From contig JBHELF010000141.1 in the NCBI GenBank assembly GCA_046263155.1, positions 1 through 26,737 on the forward strand: 26,737 bases of DNA. Direction: 5' to 3'. The number at the start of each line of letters is the position of its first letter. Within the stretch, counting starts at the first letter, position 1. Below the pieces are notes generated by a model. It did no database searches. It saw nothing but the letters and a program-made list of their open reading frames with translations, and had not been told where the DNA came from. Below are positions 7,704 through 14,293 of this stretch, piece by piece. This stretch comes from DATADF01 sp046263155 (GTDB lineage Bacteria; Actinomycetota; CADDZG01; WHSQ01). Position numbers and translations under genes: made by a program.

Positions 7704-8477
7704 CTACATCGGGCCGGAGATTCCCCCGTCCTTGCGCACGCGCCAGAAATGGATGGACACAAATACAAGGAGTGCCAGGGGCAGCAACCACACGTGCAGG
7801 GCGTACCAGCGCAACAACGTCTCGGGCCCGATGACGGGTCCACCGAGCAAAACGAATTGCACCTGGCTTCCGATCACGGGCGAGTTCTTCATCATCTCGG
7901 TTCCCACCGTCACCGCCCACACCGCCAGTTGGTCCCAGGGGAGGAGATATCCCGTAAACGCCAGCAGCAACGTGAGGAGAAAGAGGATGACTCCGACGAT
8001 CCAGTTGAACTCGCGGGGTGGTTTGTAAGCGCCGGTGTAGAACACCCGGGCCATGTGCAGGAAGACGCTGATCGTCATGAGGTGCGCACCCCAACGATGC
8101 AGGTTGCGAACCAACAGACCGAACGAGACCGTCGTGTGCAGGCGCTGCATGTCCTGGTAGACCTCCCCGACCGCTGGCCGGTAGAAGAACATCAGGTAGA
8201 TGCCGGTGATCGTGAGGAGGATGAAGAGGAAGAAAGAAAGGCCGCCGAGGCAGAGCGTGTAAGAGAGCTTGATCCCGTGACGCTTCACCTTGACCGGGTG
8301 CAAGTGATAGAGCAGCGAGTTCATGACGACGTAGGCGCGGTTCCGAGGTGAATCGGCGTAGCCGCGGCGGAAGACCGATCCCGGTCGGAAGATCGACCGC
8401 CAGACCTGGCCGTTGTGCACGGCGTCGATCAGCTTCGCTACTCGCTCCCGCGGGCTCAATCGTGCCTGCTGTGCCAC
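7704..8477 (-). CDS. Cytochrome b6-like subunit (N-terminal half of a split cytochrome b)
   Basis: Membrane subunit binding haems b_L and b_H and forming the Qi site. Four haem-ligand histidines are visible in two helices: H127 and H141, and H228 and H243. The 14 residues between the second pair are the b6-type spacing rather than the 13 of mitochondrial-type cytochrome b. The cysteine in LCLGG (C76) aligns with the cytochrome b6 cysteine that covalently holds the extra haem c_n (c_i), and the following segment ends with the matching FFYRPAV. A cytoplasmic N-terminal arm of about 65 residues is present. The start is GTG at 8477 with a GAGGAG-like ribosome site. A split b6/IV arrangement is unusual compared with the single long QcrB of common actinobacteria. 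Confidence 0.94.
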   Translation of the reverse strand: MAQQARLSPRERVAKLIDAVHNGQVWRSIFRPGSVFRRGYADSPRNRAYVVMNSLLYHLHPVKVKRHGIKLSYTLCLGGLSFFLFILLTITGIYLMFFYRPAVGEVYQDMQRLHTTVSFGLLVRNLHRWGAHLMTISVFLHMARVFYTGAYKPPREFNWIVGVILFLLTLLLAFTGYLLPWDQLAVWAVTVGTEMMKNSPVIGSQVQFVLLGGPVIGPETLLRWYALHVWLLPLALLVFVSIHFWRVRKDGGISGPM

Positions 8478-8490
8478 CCCGGCTCCTCGC

Positions 8491-8913
8491 TCAAGACGCT
8501 TTCTGCGACTGCGGCACAGCGCCCATTGCGCGGGCGCCGGTGCGCTTCTTACCGCCTGTGACCTCGCTCTGCACGAGCGCGCCGGTGGGGCAGCGCTCGA
8601 CGCAGAGGTTGCACCGGGTGCAGGCGTTGTCGTCGATCAAGAAAAGGATGTCGGTGGGGCCCATCTGACGGGCAAGTTCGACGTTGCCGGAATCGGCAAC
8701 GGCGGTGGGATCGACCATGAAGATGCAGTACCACGGGCAGATGTCCACACAGCCCTCGCAGAGGATGCACTGCTCGGGGATGAAGTCGATGAACCGCTTC
8801 GGCTTGACCGCCGTCTTGAGCCAATCCTCGTCCACGAGGCCCATCTCGTAGTCGTCGCGAAAGATCGGCTTCTCGATTATCTCCATGACCTTCGGTTCGG
8901 GCAGCTCTGGCAT
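8491..8913 (-). CDS. 2[4Fe-4S] ferredoxin encoded inside the bc-complex operon
   Basis: A soluble, cytoplasmic 140-residue ferredoxin with no signal peptide or membrane helix. It has two clusters of cysteines in bacterial-ferredoxin form: CILCEGCVDICP (C49, C52, C55, C59) and CTRCNLCVERCP (C98, C101, C104, C108). Between them lies an insertion of about 38 residues, and there is an N-terminal arm of about 45 residues and a basic C-terminal tail. It is the second gene of the operon, 7 bases after the 2-TM gene and 13 bases before the cytochrome b6 gene, with a clear GGAG ribosome site (TAGGAGACAG) before the ATG. No complex I genes are nearby, and it is shorter than NuoI. The position suggests electron exchange with the membrane complex, which is inference. 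Confidence 0.92.
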   Translation of the reverse strand: MPELPEPKVMEIIEKPIFRDDYEMGLVDEDWLKTAVKPKRFIDFIPEQCILCEGCVDICPWYCIFMVDPTAVADSGNVELARQMGPTDILFLIDDNACTRCNLCVERCPTGALVQSEVTGGKKRTGARAMGAVPQSQKAS

Positions 8914-8920
8914 CTGTCTC

Positions 8921-9295
8921 CTACTTCCCTGGGAGGTAGCCCTTGACTACGTCGGTTACGCCCTTGCTTCCCGTCCTCTTTCGCTTCTTCTCTTGCCAGA
9001 TGTAGGCGCCGATGATCATCGCCGCAAGGAGGGTCATCTGCACGCCGTTCGCGACCAGATCTCTAATGATCGCCACCTGGGTGGGATTCAGCCCTTCCTT
9101 GTTCACACCCGGGACCTTGGTTGAGAACTCGATGATCTCGGCAATGTATTGGTCGAACTTATAGATGATCACCGAGGGGACCTGACCGAGGAGGATGATC
9201 GCGGCGATCCAGGTAGCTAGTCCGAGCATGATCGCGCGCGTCCAGGTCATGGGGCGGTCGGTGTAGGCAAAAAACCGCTCCCGCATAACCCTCAT
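8921..9295 (-). CDS. Two-helix membrane protein, first gene of the bc-complex operon
   Basis: A 124-residue protein I do not recognise. Helices run from about residue 19 to 38 and 83 to 100, flanked by basic sequence. The C-terminal tail EKKRKRTGSKG is strongly basic, so both ends are probably cytoplasmic and the about 45-residue loop, with a probable amphipathic helix, is outside. It is transcribed first, directly before the ferredoxin gene, so it could be the membrane anchor or docking protein for that ferredoxin. This is inferred from position only. The ATG at 9295 sits only a few bases downstream of a TAATAT -10 box. A second in-frame ATG at 9286 is possible. Confidence 0.72.
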   Translation of the reverse strand: MRVMRERFFAYTDRPMTWTRAIMLGLATWIAAIILLGQVPSVIIYKFDQYIAEIIEFSTKVPGVNKEGLNPTQVAIIRDLVANGVQMTLLAAMIIGAYIWQEKKRKRTGSKGVTDVVKGYLPGK

Positions 9296-9390
9296 GGCGC
9301 GGTCATATTACCCGCGGCCTCTCCCTGCAAGCAGGCTGTTTGTGCGGTTCGCGGCCGCGTCGATTGTGCGTTTGCGCGTTGCGATGCGAC
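9296..9390 (-). promoter_or_regulatory. Putative promoter of the bc-complex operon
   Basis: Read on the minus strand, TAATAT (9310-9305) is a good -10 hexamer. The expected transcription start near 9298 leaves only about 3 bases before the ATG at 9295, so the mRNA would be nearly leaderless. No ribosome site is visible. A short inverted repeat CTGC-AA-GCAG (9325-9334) covers the expected -35 area and could be an operator, but it is short. This 95-base gap is the only space between the ccm operon and the bc operon. I see no convincing terminator hairpin in it. Confidence 0.45.
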
Positions 9391-9537
9391 TTACTCGTGT
9401 TCTCTTGGCGCGGCTCCCGCGAGTTGCTCGATCCGCGCCTCGAGCTTTCTCTGCCGCGCCCCCAGAGAAAGGAGATAGAGGCCGATGCCGGCCCACATCG
9501 CGGTAAAAGCAACGAACAGCCACGAGGTGTCGCTCAC
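9391..9537 (-). CDS. ccmD: CcmD-like haem exporter accessory peptide
   Basis: A 48-residue single-helix peptide: transmembrane residues about 6-24 (SWLFVAFTAMWAGIGLYLL), then a basic helical tail (ARQRKLEARIEQL). This is the usual form of CcmD, which in System I sits with CcmC and helps release holo-CcmE from the CcmABCD haem-handling complex. The start is a GTG overlapping the ccmC stop (GTGA at 9537-9534). Length, topology and position right after ccmC carry the call, since CcmD sequences are poorly conserved. It is the last gene of the ccm operon. The same frame is open to 10629, but the upstream part is arginine-rich shadow sequence. Confidence 0.85.
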   Translation of the reverse strand: MSDTSWLFVAFTAMWAGIGLYLLSLGARQRKLEARIEQLAGAAPREHE

Positions 9538-10241
9538 GCGGTGCCAACCTCCAACCGAGCGAGCGCTTGCTGAACGCGTCCCAGTCGCACTCGAAGCGCC
9601 ATCAGCCACAGGGCAAGCAGGGTGAAGGCGACCAGGGCGGTAAAGAAAGCGGCCAGCTCGGGGCCGCCGAGCCCCGAGCTCGAGGCCGGGTTGGCCGGTG
9701 TGGGACCGCTGGGATGCAGCGTCCTCCACCAGTAGACCGAGAAGTGAACGATCGGGATGTTGATCACGCCCACGATCCCGACGACGGCCGCCAGCCGCGA
9801 CACCTGGGGTTCGGCAACGAGCGTCCGCAGCAATAGATAGCCGACGTAGGTCAGCCACATCACGAAGGCAGACGTGAGGCGAGCATCCCACTGCCACCAC
9901 GTTCCCCACACCGGCCGCGCCCAGATCGGACCGGTGATGAGTACCAGAGTGCAGAACACGACGCCTACCTCCGCCGCGGAATGCGCGAGTAGGTCCCAGC
10001 GGCTCGACCTCGTTCGCAGGTACGCGATCGATGCCGTGAAAACGATTGCGAACGACAGATACGCGACCCATGCCGCGGGGACATGGAAGTAGAAGATGCG
10101 CTGCAACTGACCGCCGGCCGCGGCCTCCGCCTCGCGCGCCACAAACAACGCCAGGAAGATCGAGACCGCGACGGCAAACCACGCCGCCGCCCCCAGGGCT
10201 CGCAATCGTTCCGCCGGCCTCCCTGAGATCGCTGTGGCCAT
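9534..10241 (-). CDS. ccmC: Haem-handling protein CcmC (System I cytochrome c maturation)
   Basis: Presents haem to CcmE on the outer face of the membrane. The 235-residue, six-helix protein carries the tryptophan-rich WWD motif WGTWWQWDARLTS (about 112-124). Outer-loop histidines flank it: H53 in YFHVPAAW and H166 in NIPIVHFSVYWWRTLHP. These are the expected haem ligands. Residues 184-200 form a Pro/Ser-rich loop before the last helix. It begins 12 bases after the stop of the M15-type lipoprotein gene and overlaps ccmD at its end. It is about the usual CcmC length and much shorter than CcmF. Confidence 0.95.
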   Translation of the reverse strand: MATAISGRPAERLRALGAAAWFAVAVSIFLALFVAREAEAAAGGQLQRIFYFHVPAAWVAYLSFAIVFTASIAYLRTRSSRWDLLAHSAAEVGVVFCTLVLITGPIWARPVWGTWWQWDARLTSAFVMWLTYVGYLLLRTLVAEPQVSRLAAVVGIVGVINIPIVHFSVYWWRTLHPSGPTPANPASSSGLGGPELAAFFTALVAFTLLALWLMALRVRLGRVQQALARLEVGTA

Positions 10242-10253
10242 CAGGCGACCACC

Positions 10254-11375
10254 CTACGGTTGAACGATTCGATCGAGCTCGAAATGCATGGGATCGGGTC
10301 GCGACCAATAGCCGCCCCACTCGAAACCCCACTTGGTGAAGATCTGAACGATCCGTGGGTCCATGTCGCCGCGAGTCCCCAATTGGTTTGTGGAAACGTT
10401 GATGTCCACGGCGAGACCGAACGCATGCATGGACAGAGGCTTTCCGGGGTCGCGGTCGATGAATCGCGGCGAATAACAACCGGCGAAGTCGCCGGGACGG
10501 ATTAGACCGGCGAGGCCGCCTTCCTGAATCTCGGAGAGGGCGGCCGTCAGTGGTGTCGACATGATGCGATGGCAGGGGAACGAGCCGAGAATCGGCACGC
10601 TGATGGTGGTGATGTTTGACGCGACCCATCCGGGATCCGGTGAGATGTAGCCCCCCTCGAGGATTCGAAAGCTCATGCCGGCGACGGTGGTCGTCTGCGT
10701 GTATCCGGTGGTCTGCGGGATCGCCGCATCGGACGGGAGGCTCAGACGGCGGAGGCGCGCCCGCGGAAGCACACGCTCGAGAACCCGTCGCGCCTGACCC
10801 ACCCTGTCGGTGCTGCTCGCCGCCACCACCAGCAAGCGCGGCGCGGTGACGTTCGCGGTCGCTTTATCGAGCAGGATGTCCACCAAATTCGGACTGCCGT
10901 TATCGGCGAAGGCTCCGATCTCGATCGGCCCTGATTCGGGCAGCGAGATCGTGGAGTCTTCCTTCAGCTTCAGCTTCTGAGCCGCATCGAAAGTGACGAC
11001 TGCCTTGCCGGCGAGGAGCGACGTCCAGACAAATTCCGCATCGCGCGTAGACGGTGGAGCCATCGTTCGATACTTGAGGGCATCGACGACTCCGACGCGC
11101 ACGACGCGCGACGCGACCGGACCGCTGACGCGAAGCTCTTTCAAGCTGATCGGAGCGACCACGGCGATCGCGGCGGATCGCTCGAGCCTCCGGGTGACGC
11201 TGTCGTCGACCGGCCGACTGACTCTCGCGGTATAGGCCGGGATCGCGGGGAGCGGATCCGGCAGCTGCATTTGTTGGGCATCGGGGGGGCCCAGCGGGAG
11301 GTCGTCGCGCGCGGTCGCGCCACATCCCGTTGATGCAAGCGCCAGAGCCGTAACTATGAGGACGAGTTTGCGCAT
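10254..11375 (-). CDS. M15-type (VanY-like) zinc peptidase domain lipoprotein inside the ccm operon
   Basis: A 373-residue protein with a lipoprotein signal: hydrophobic residues 4-16 and the lipobox LASTGC with C18. The C-terminal about 120 residues match D-Ala-D-Ala carboxypeptidase/endopeptidase-like domains (Peptidase_M15_4 type): SMHAFGLAVDIN with zinc ligands H317 and D324, and DPMHFEL with H364, preceded by WGFEWGGYW. The middle (about 45-230) is not a family I recognise. It has a run of short beta-strand-like and charged segments with a VVAASSTDR stretch resembling a putative cell-wall-binding-repeat-type fold, but that is uncertain. The ATG overlaps the ccmB stop (ATGA), so it belongs to the ccm transcript. 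It would sit on the outer membrane face. A role in cell-wall remodelling around cytochrome complexes is conjecture. Confidence 0.85.
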   Translation of the reverse strand: MRKLVLIVTALALASTGCGATARDDLPLGPPDAQQMQLPDPLPAIPAYTARVSRPVDDSVTRRLERSAAIAVVAPISLKELRVSGPVASRVVRVGVVDALKYRTMAPPSTRDAEFVWTSLLAGKAVVTFDAAQKLKLKEDSTISLPESGPIEIGAFADNGSPNLVDILLDKATANVTAPRLLVVAASSTDRVGQARRVLERVLPRARLRRLSLPSDAAIPQTTGYTQTTTVAGMSFRILEGGYISPDPGWVASNITTISVPILGSFPCHRIMSTPLTAALSEIQEGGLAGLIRPGDFAGCYSPRFIDRDPGKPLSMHAFGLAVDINVSTNQLGTRGDMDPRIVQIFTKWGFEWGGYWSRPDPMHFELDRIVQP

Positions 11376-12103
11376 CAGTCCAAGACGAAGTCGAAGGCCA
11401 GTGCTCCCACTATGCCAAAGATCAGATCGAATGCAATCAACACAACGAACCAGCCTCTGTCGGCGATCTCCCGAAAAGACGCCCCGGCGAAGATCTCCGA
11501 TGTCAATTCCGTGCCGGCTATGAATATAGGAACGAGGGCGGGTAGGGCCAAGACCGGCAGCAGAAGCTCGCGGCTGCGGGCGCGCGCCGAGATCGCTGCA
11601 AACATCGTTCCGAGGCTTACGAAACCAAGGTCCACCAATAGGACGACGAGCATGAGCGGCAGCCAGCGCGCCCCGAGCTCCAAGCCGAACAAGAGCGCGA
11701 CGATGGGCAGGGTCAGGAGTTCAACAAGACCGATGAACGTGAGATTCACCAGGGCCTTCGCGAGAAACAGCGCCGAGCGGTCCAGCGGCACGAGAAGCAG
11801 CGCATCGATGGTGGACTCCTCACGCTCGACTTCGAAGAGCCGGGCAAACCCGGTCAAACCCGCGAACAGCACGGCAACCCAGAGGAAGCCGGCGAGGACG
11901 TCGGCGACGGCAACCGATCCCGCCGGAAAGCGCAGTTGGTTCTCGAGGCGGCTGCCTGGGGGCAGGCTGAACGCGAGCAGCAGCATGACCGTGAGCACGA
12001 AGGTCACCATCGCCGGGAGAATCTCTCTTGCTCGCGCCTCGATGCGGAAGTCCTTGCCGGCGAGAAGTCGGGTCTTCCCCAGAAAGCCGCGCCCGGCGCT
12101 CAC
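11375..12103 (-). CDS. ccmB: Haem exporter permease CcmB
   Basis: Membrane part of the CcmAB transporter that powers release of haem-loaded CcmE. The 242-residue protein has about six helices. Its cytoplasmic start matches the CcmB pattern LAGKDFRIEARAREILPAMVTFVL, followed by GFARLFEVEREESTIDALLLVPLDRSALFLAKAL (near residues 75-110, split here only in my description), which is the conserved CcmB loop that touches the ATPase. The start is a GTG at 12103 overlapping the ccmA stop as GTGA. An upstream ATG at 12238 would add an arginine-rich shadow region and was rejected. It overlaps the downstream lipoprotein gene by three bases. Confidence 0.93.
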   Translation of the reverse strand: MSAGRGFLGKTRLLAGKDFRIEARAREILPAMVTFVLTVMLLLAFSLPPGSRLENQLRFPAGSVAVADVLAGFLWVAVLFAGLTGFARLFEVEREESTIDALLLVPLDRSALFLAKALVNLTFIGLVELLTLPIVALLFGLELGARWLPLMLVVLLVDLGFVSLGTMFAAISARARSRELLLPVLALPALVPIFIAGTELTSEIFAGASFREIADRGWFVVLIAFDLIFGIVGALAFDFVLD

Positions 12104-12756
12104 GCTTTCACTCCCTCCGGAAGCCGAACGCGATAACTCACTACGCGGCCCTGTTGCAGGATGATGCTCGCATCGGCGAATGCCTTGACGCGCTTGGCTC
12201 CATGACTGGCGACGACCGCATACCTTCCGTCGCTCCACCAGTTCCTTATCGCGGCGCTGACCCGATCGGACGCCTCGTCGTCAAGGTTGGCATAGGGCTC
12301 GTCGAGCAACAAGATCTGGGGGCTGTGTATCAATGCGCGCGCGACCGCGGCACGACGGCGATAGCCGGCGGACAGAGCGCCGACGCTCAGTTTCGCGAAG
12401 GGAGCCAGATCCAGTTCGTCGATCACACCATCTACACGCGCGCTCGGGACGCCGTATAGGCGAGCAAACAAGTTGAGGTTCTCCCGGACGGTGAGTCCCG
12501 GGTAGAGGCCGGAGTCGTGGCCCACGTAACCCACCAGCCGACGAAAACCTTCGTCCCCCAGGGACACGGGTCGTCCCTCGTACAGGACCGCCCCCCGTTC
12601 GAATTCCTGCAGCGCCGCAAGCACTCTGAGCAATGTGGACTTCCCCGCGGCATTGGGTCCAAAAAGGCCGGTGATCACCGGTCGTAGCTCGAGGTCGATT
12701 CGGGTTAATGCCCGCGTCCGACCGAAGCTGACCTCGAGATCGCTGATGTTTATCAA
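12100..12756 (-). CDS. ccmA: Haem exporter ATP-binding protein CcmA
   Basis: Cytoplasmic ABC ATPase of CcmAB. The 218-residue protein (from the TTG) has Walker A GPNAAGKST (33-41), the ABC signature as LSAGYRRR (in place of LSGGQ), Walker B ILLLDEP, and the switch histidine in VASHG. I place the start at a TTG (12756-12754) that overlaps the stop of the preceding gene as TTGA. No ATG or GTG lies between there and the conserved first strand (INISDLEVSFG). An ATG at 12816 would add 20 basic residues and overlap the neighbour by 64 bases, so it is less likely but not excluded. Short length is normal for CcmA. Confidence 0.92.
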   Translation of the reverse strand: MINISDLEVSFGRTRALTRIDLELRPVITGLFGPNAAGKSTLLRVLAALQEFERGAVLYEGRPVSLGDEGFRRLVGYVGHDSGLYPGLTVRENLNLFARLYGVPSARVDGVIDELDLAPFAKLSVGALSAGYRRRAAVARALIHSPQILLLDEPYANLDDEASDRVSAAIRNWWSDGRYAVVASHGAKRVKAFADASIILQQGRVVSYRVRLPEGVKA

Positions 12757-13913
12757 GCGCTTTTCCCGGCGACCCGATCGAGCTCGGCCCTGAGCCTCTC
12801 TCGCCGCTCGCGCCACTCGTCCGCGGTGAGCTCGCCCGACTCGTGTCGCAGATCGAGCTCCGCGATCGCGGCTATTAACTCGTCCCGGTTGTCGAGGCTG
12901 CCGCTCCTGGGCGTTCGATGCTTCCGGCGCGCGGCGAAGAAAGCCACGCCGCCGATGATCCCGAACAGGCCCAGAGTTCCGGCACCGAACAGCAGCATTA
13001 GGTCGGAGCCTGCCTCCGTGATCGCCACCACCTGAAGGGGATCCCCCGCATCCAGGGCCTCATCCGAGGAATACTCGCGATAGGTCTTCGCTTCAATGGT
13101 GATCTCCTCACCCGACGACAATCGGTTGCTTTCAATCCGAATTCCCTCGGCCGCGTAGATGGATAGCTCGAGGATGGGATAGAGCGCGGGACGAGACAGG
13201 TCGCTGCTCCCGGCTGCGTCCCGTACGGTGTACGCAAAACTGATTCGTGTTTCGCCCGGAGGGATCGCGACCGTCGTTCCGAATCCCGAATCGGTCGGCA
13301 CCAATTCAGGCACGTCAAGCGTCGCGTCGACGATTCGTAGCCCTCGTGGTTCGGCATCCCGCGGCAACGCGAATCCCAGCGTCACCGACGAAGAACCATT
13401 CGTCGCGCGGCCGATGTAGGCCCGCTCCGACGTATTCAGAACGCGTACCGATTCGATAACGGCCAGACCGTCCTCGGAGGGCACGACGAAGAGGTCGTTG
13501 CGACGGAACAGGATGGCGCTTGGGTCCGAGGCAGTCGGCCAGACACGCAACGTTGTCTGGATCACTGGAGGCGAAGCCGTGTCGTCGGGAAGTGTCAAGG
13601 CGCGACCGGGGAAGAGTCCTCCATCGAACCGAGCATCGATCGCGTAGAAGAAGTCACTCCCCGTGGGTAGCCCGGAAAACCTGTAGCTGCCCTGGGGATC
13701 GGTCAGCGCTTTCCGGACTATTTGCTCTTCCCCAACGCGACCGCCGGTGAGTGTCACGCGCACGCCGGCCTGTGGTTCCTCGGTAGATCCATCTACCACC
13801 ACTCCGCGGATCGAGCCGCGGGCGGCCGCGAGTGAAGTCGAAAGCGCCAGAAGCCCAGTTTGTGCCGCGAGCGCGATCGAGGTGAGCGCGATGCCGCGAG
13901 CTAGGTGCCGCAT
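12753..13913 (-). CDS. Carboxypeptidase-regulatory-like membrane protein with CcmI-like cytoplasmic tail, in the ccm operon
   Basis: A 386-residue protein with no named function. A signal peptide (about 1-31) precedes a carboxypeptidase-regulatory-like (transthyretin-like) domain at about 33-95 (GSIRGVVVDGSTEEPQAGV ... DPQGSYRFSGLP). A second, beta-rich extracytoplasmic region (about 135-300), a transmembrane helix (about 304-327), and a charged helical tail (about 340-386) follow. The tail reads ELDLRHESGELTADEWRER, which resembles the SHOCT/CcmI-type LxF-D-GxLsxxdF pattern of the neighbouring CcmI-like protein. I chose ATG 13913 because it gives a clean signal peptide; it overlaps the upstream stop by 13 bases. 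Position between ccmI-like and ccmA, with its stop overlapping ccmA, argues it is a real part of this Ccm system, possibly a scaffold or chaperone for apocytochromes. Confidence 0.82.
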   Translation of the reverse strand: MRHLARGIALTSIALAAQTGLLALSTSLAAARGSIRGVVVDGSTEEPQAGVRVTLTGGRVGEEQIVRKALTDPQGSYRFSGLPTGSDFFYAIDARFDGGLFPGRALTLPDDTASPPVIQTTLRVWPTASDPSAILFRRNDLFVVPSEDGLAVIESVRVLNTSERAYIGRATNGSSSVTLGFALPRDAEPRGLRIVDATLDVPELVPTDSGFGTTVAIPPGETRISFAYTVRDAAGSSDLSRPALYPILELSIYAAEGIRIESNRLSSGEEITIEAKTYREYSSDEALDAGDPLQVVAITEAGSDLMLLFGAGTLGLFGIIGGVAFFAARRKHRTPRSGSLDNRDELIAAIAELDLRHESGELTADEWRERRERLRAELDRVAGKSA

Positions 13914-14293
13914 CTCCCGCACGGCTCGCCCGACTTTCGCGGCGCTCCGCAGTTGGGGCACCGTAGCGCGCGCCGCACCGCGGCGATCTCAGCTTCGAGG
14001 GAGAGATCATTGCGTTCGGTCGTCCGTGCCAGTCGGTCGAGCTCGTCGATGGCGGACGCGGCCTCGGACTCGTAGACGCTTCGAAGCTGCGCGAAGTCGT
14101 CGTCGGACAGCTTTCCGGCATCGCGGTCAAACTCGAGATCGTCGAGCCCCGCGAGGGCGGCGTCCCTGCGCAACTCCGCCTCGCGCGTCGGCGACGAGGT
14201 TTCAAGATCGGGCCCCGCGGCGCGCAGCAAGGGCCGCGCCACGTAGACGGCTCCGGCAGCCGCGGCCAGCGCTACCAGCATCACCTCGATCAT
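13901..14293 (-). CDS. CcmI-like protein with a C-terminal zinc ribbon
   Basis: A 130-residue protein with an N-terminal membrane helix (about 4-22), a charged helical section with the CcmI-type signature LDDLEFDRDAGKLSDDDF (50-67), a further coiled segment, and a C-terminal zinc ribbon CPNC...CGRC (C112, C115, C125, C128). CcmI normally has one or two N-terminal helices with that signature on a cytoplasmic loop and then a periplasmic TPR domain that holds apocytochrome c. Here the TPR part is missing and a zinc ribbon replaces it. Its ATG overlaps the ccmH stop (ATGA at 14293-14290). In E. coli, ccmI is fused to ccmH, so adjacency fits. A truncated CcmI or a new fusion are both possible. Confidence 0.85.
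   Translation of the reverse strand: MIEVMLVALAAAAGAVYVARPLLRAAGPDLETSSPTREAELRRDAALAGLDDLEFDRDAGKLSDDDFAQLRSVYESEAASAIDELDRLARTTERNDLSLEAEIAAVRRALRCPNCGAPRKSGEPCGRCGT

Noticed and set aside
8491..8913. The ferredoxin as NuoI of complex I
   Set aside because: Cysteine motifs are similar, but the spacing between them, the flanks and the absence of any nuo gene nearby do not fit.
9350..9359. CGCGGCCGCG palindrome upstream of the bc operon as an operator
   Set aside because: Such GC-only palindromes arise often by chance at this base composition, and it has no second copy at other promoters here.
9538..10629. A long minus-strand frame that would extend ccmD by over 360 codons
   Set aside because: The upstream part is a shadow of ccmC and the M15 lipoprotein gene; only the last 48 codons have CcmD features and a GTGA overlap start.
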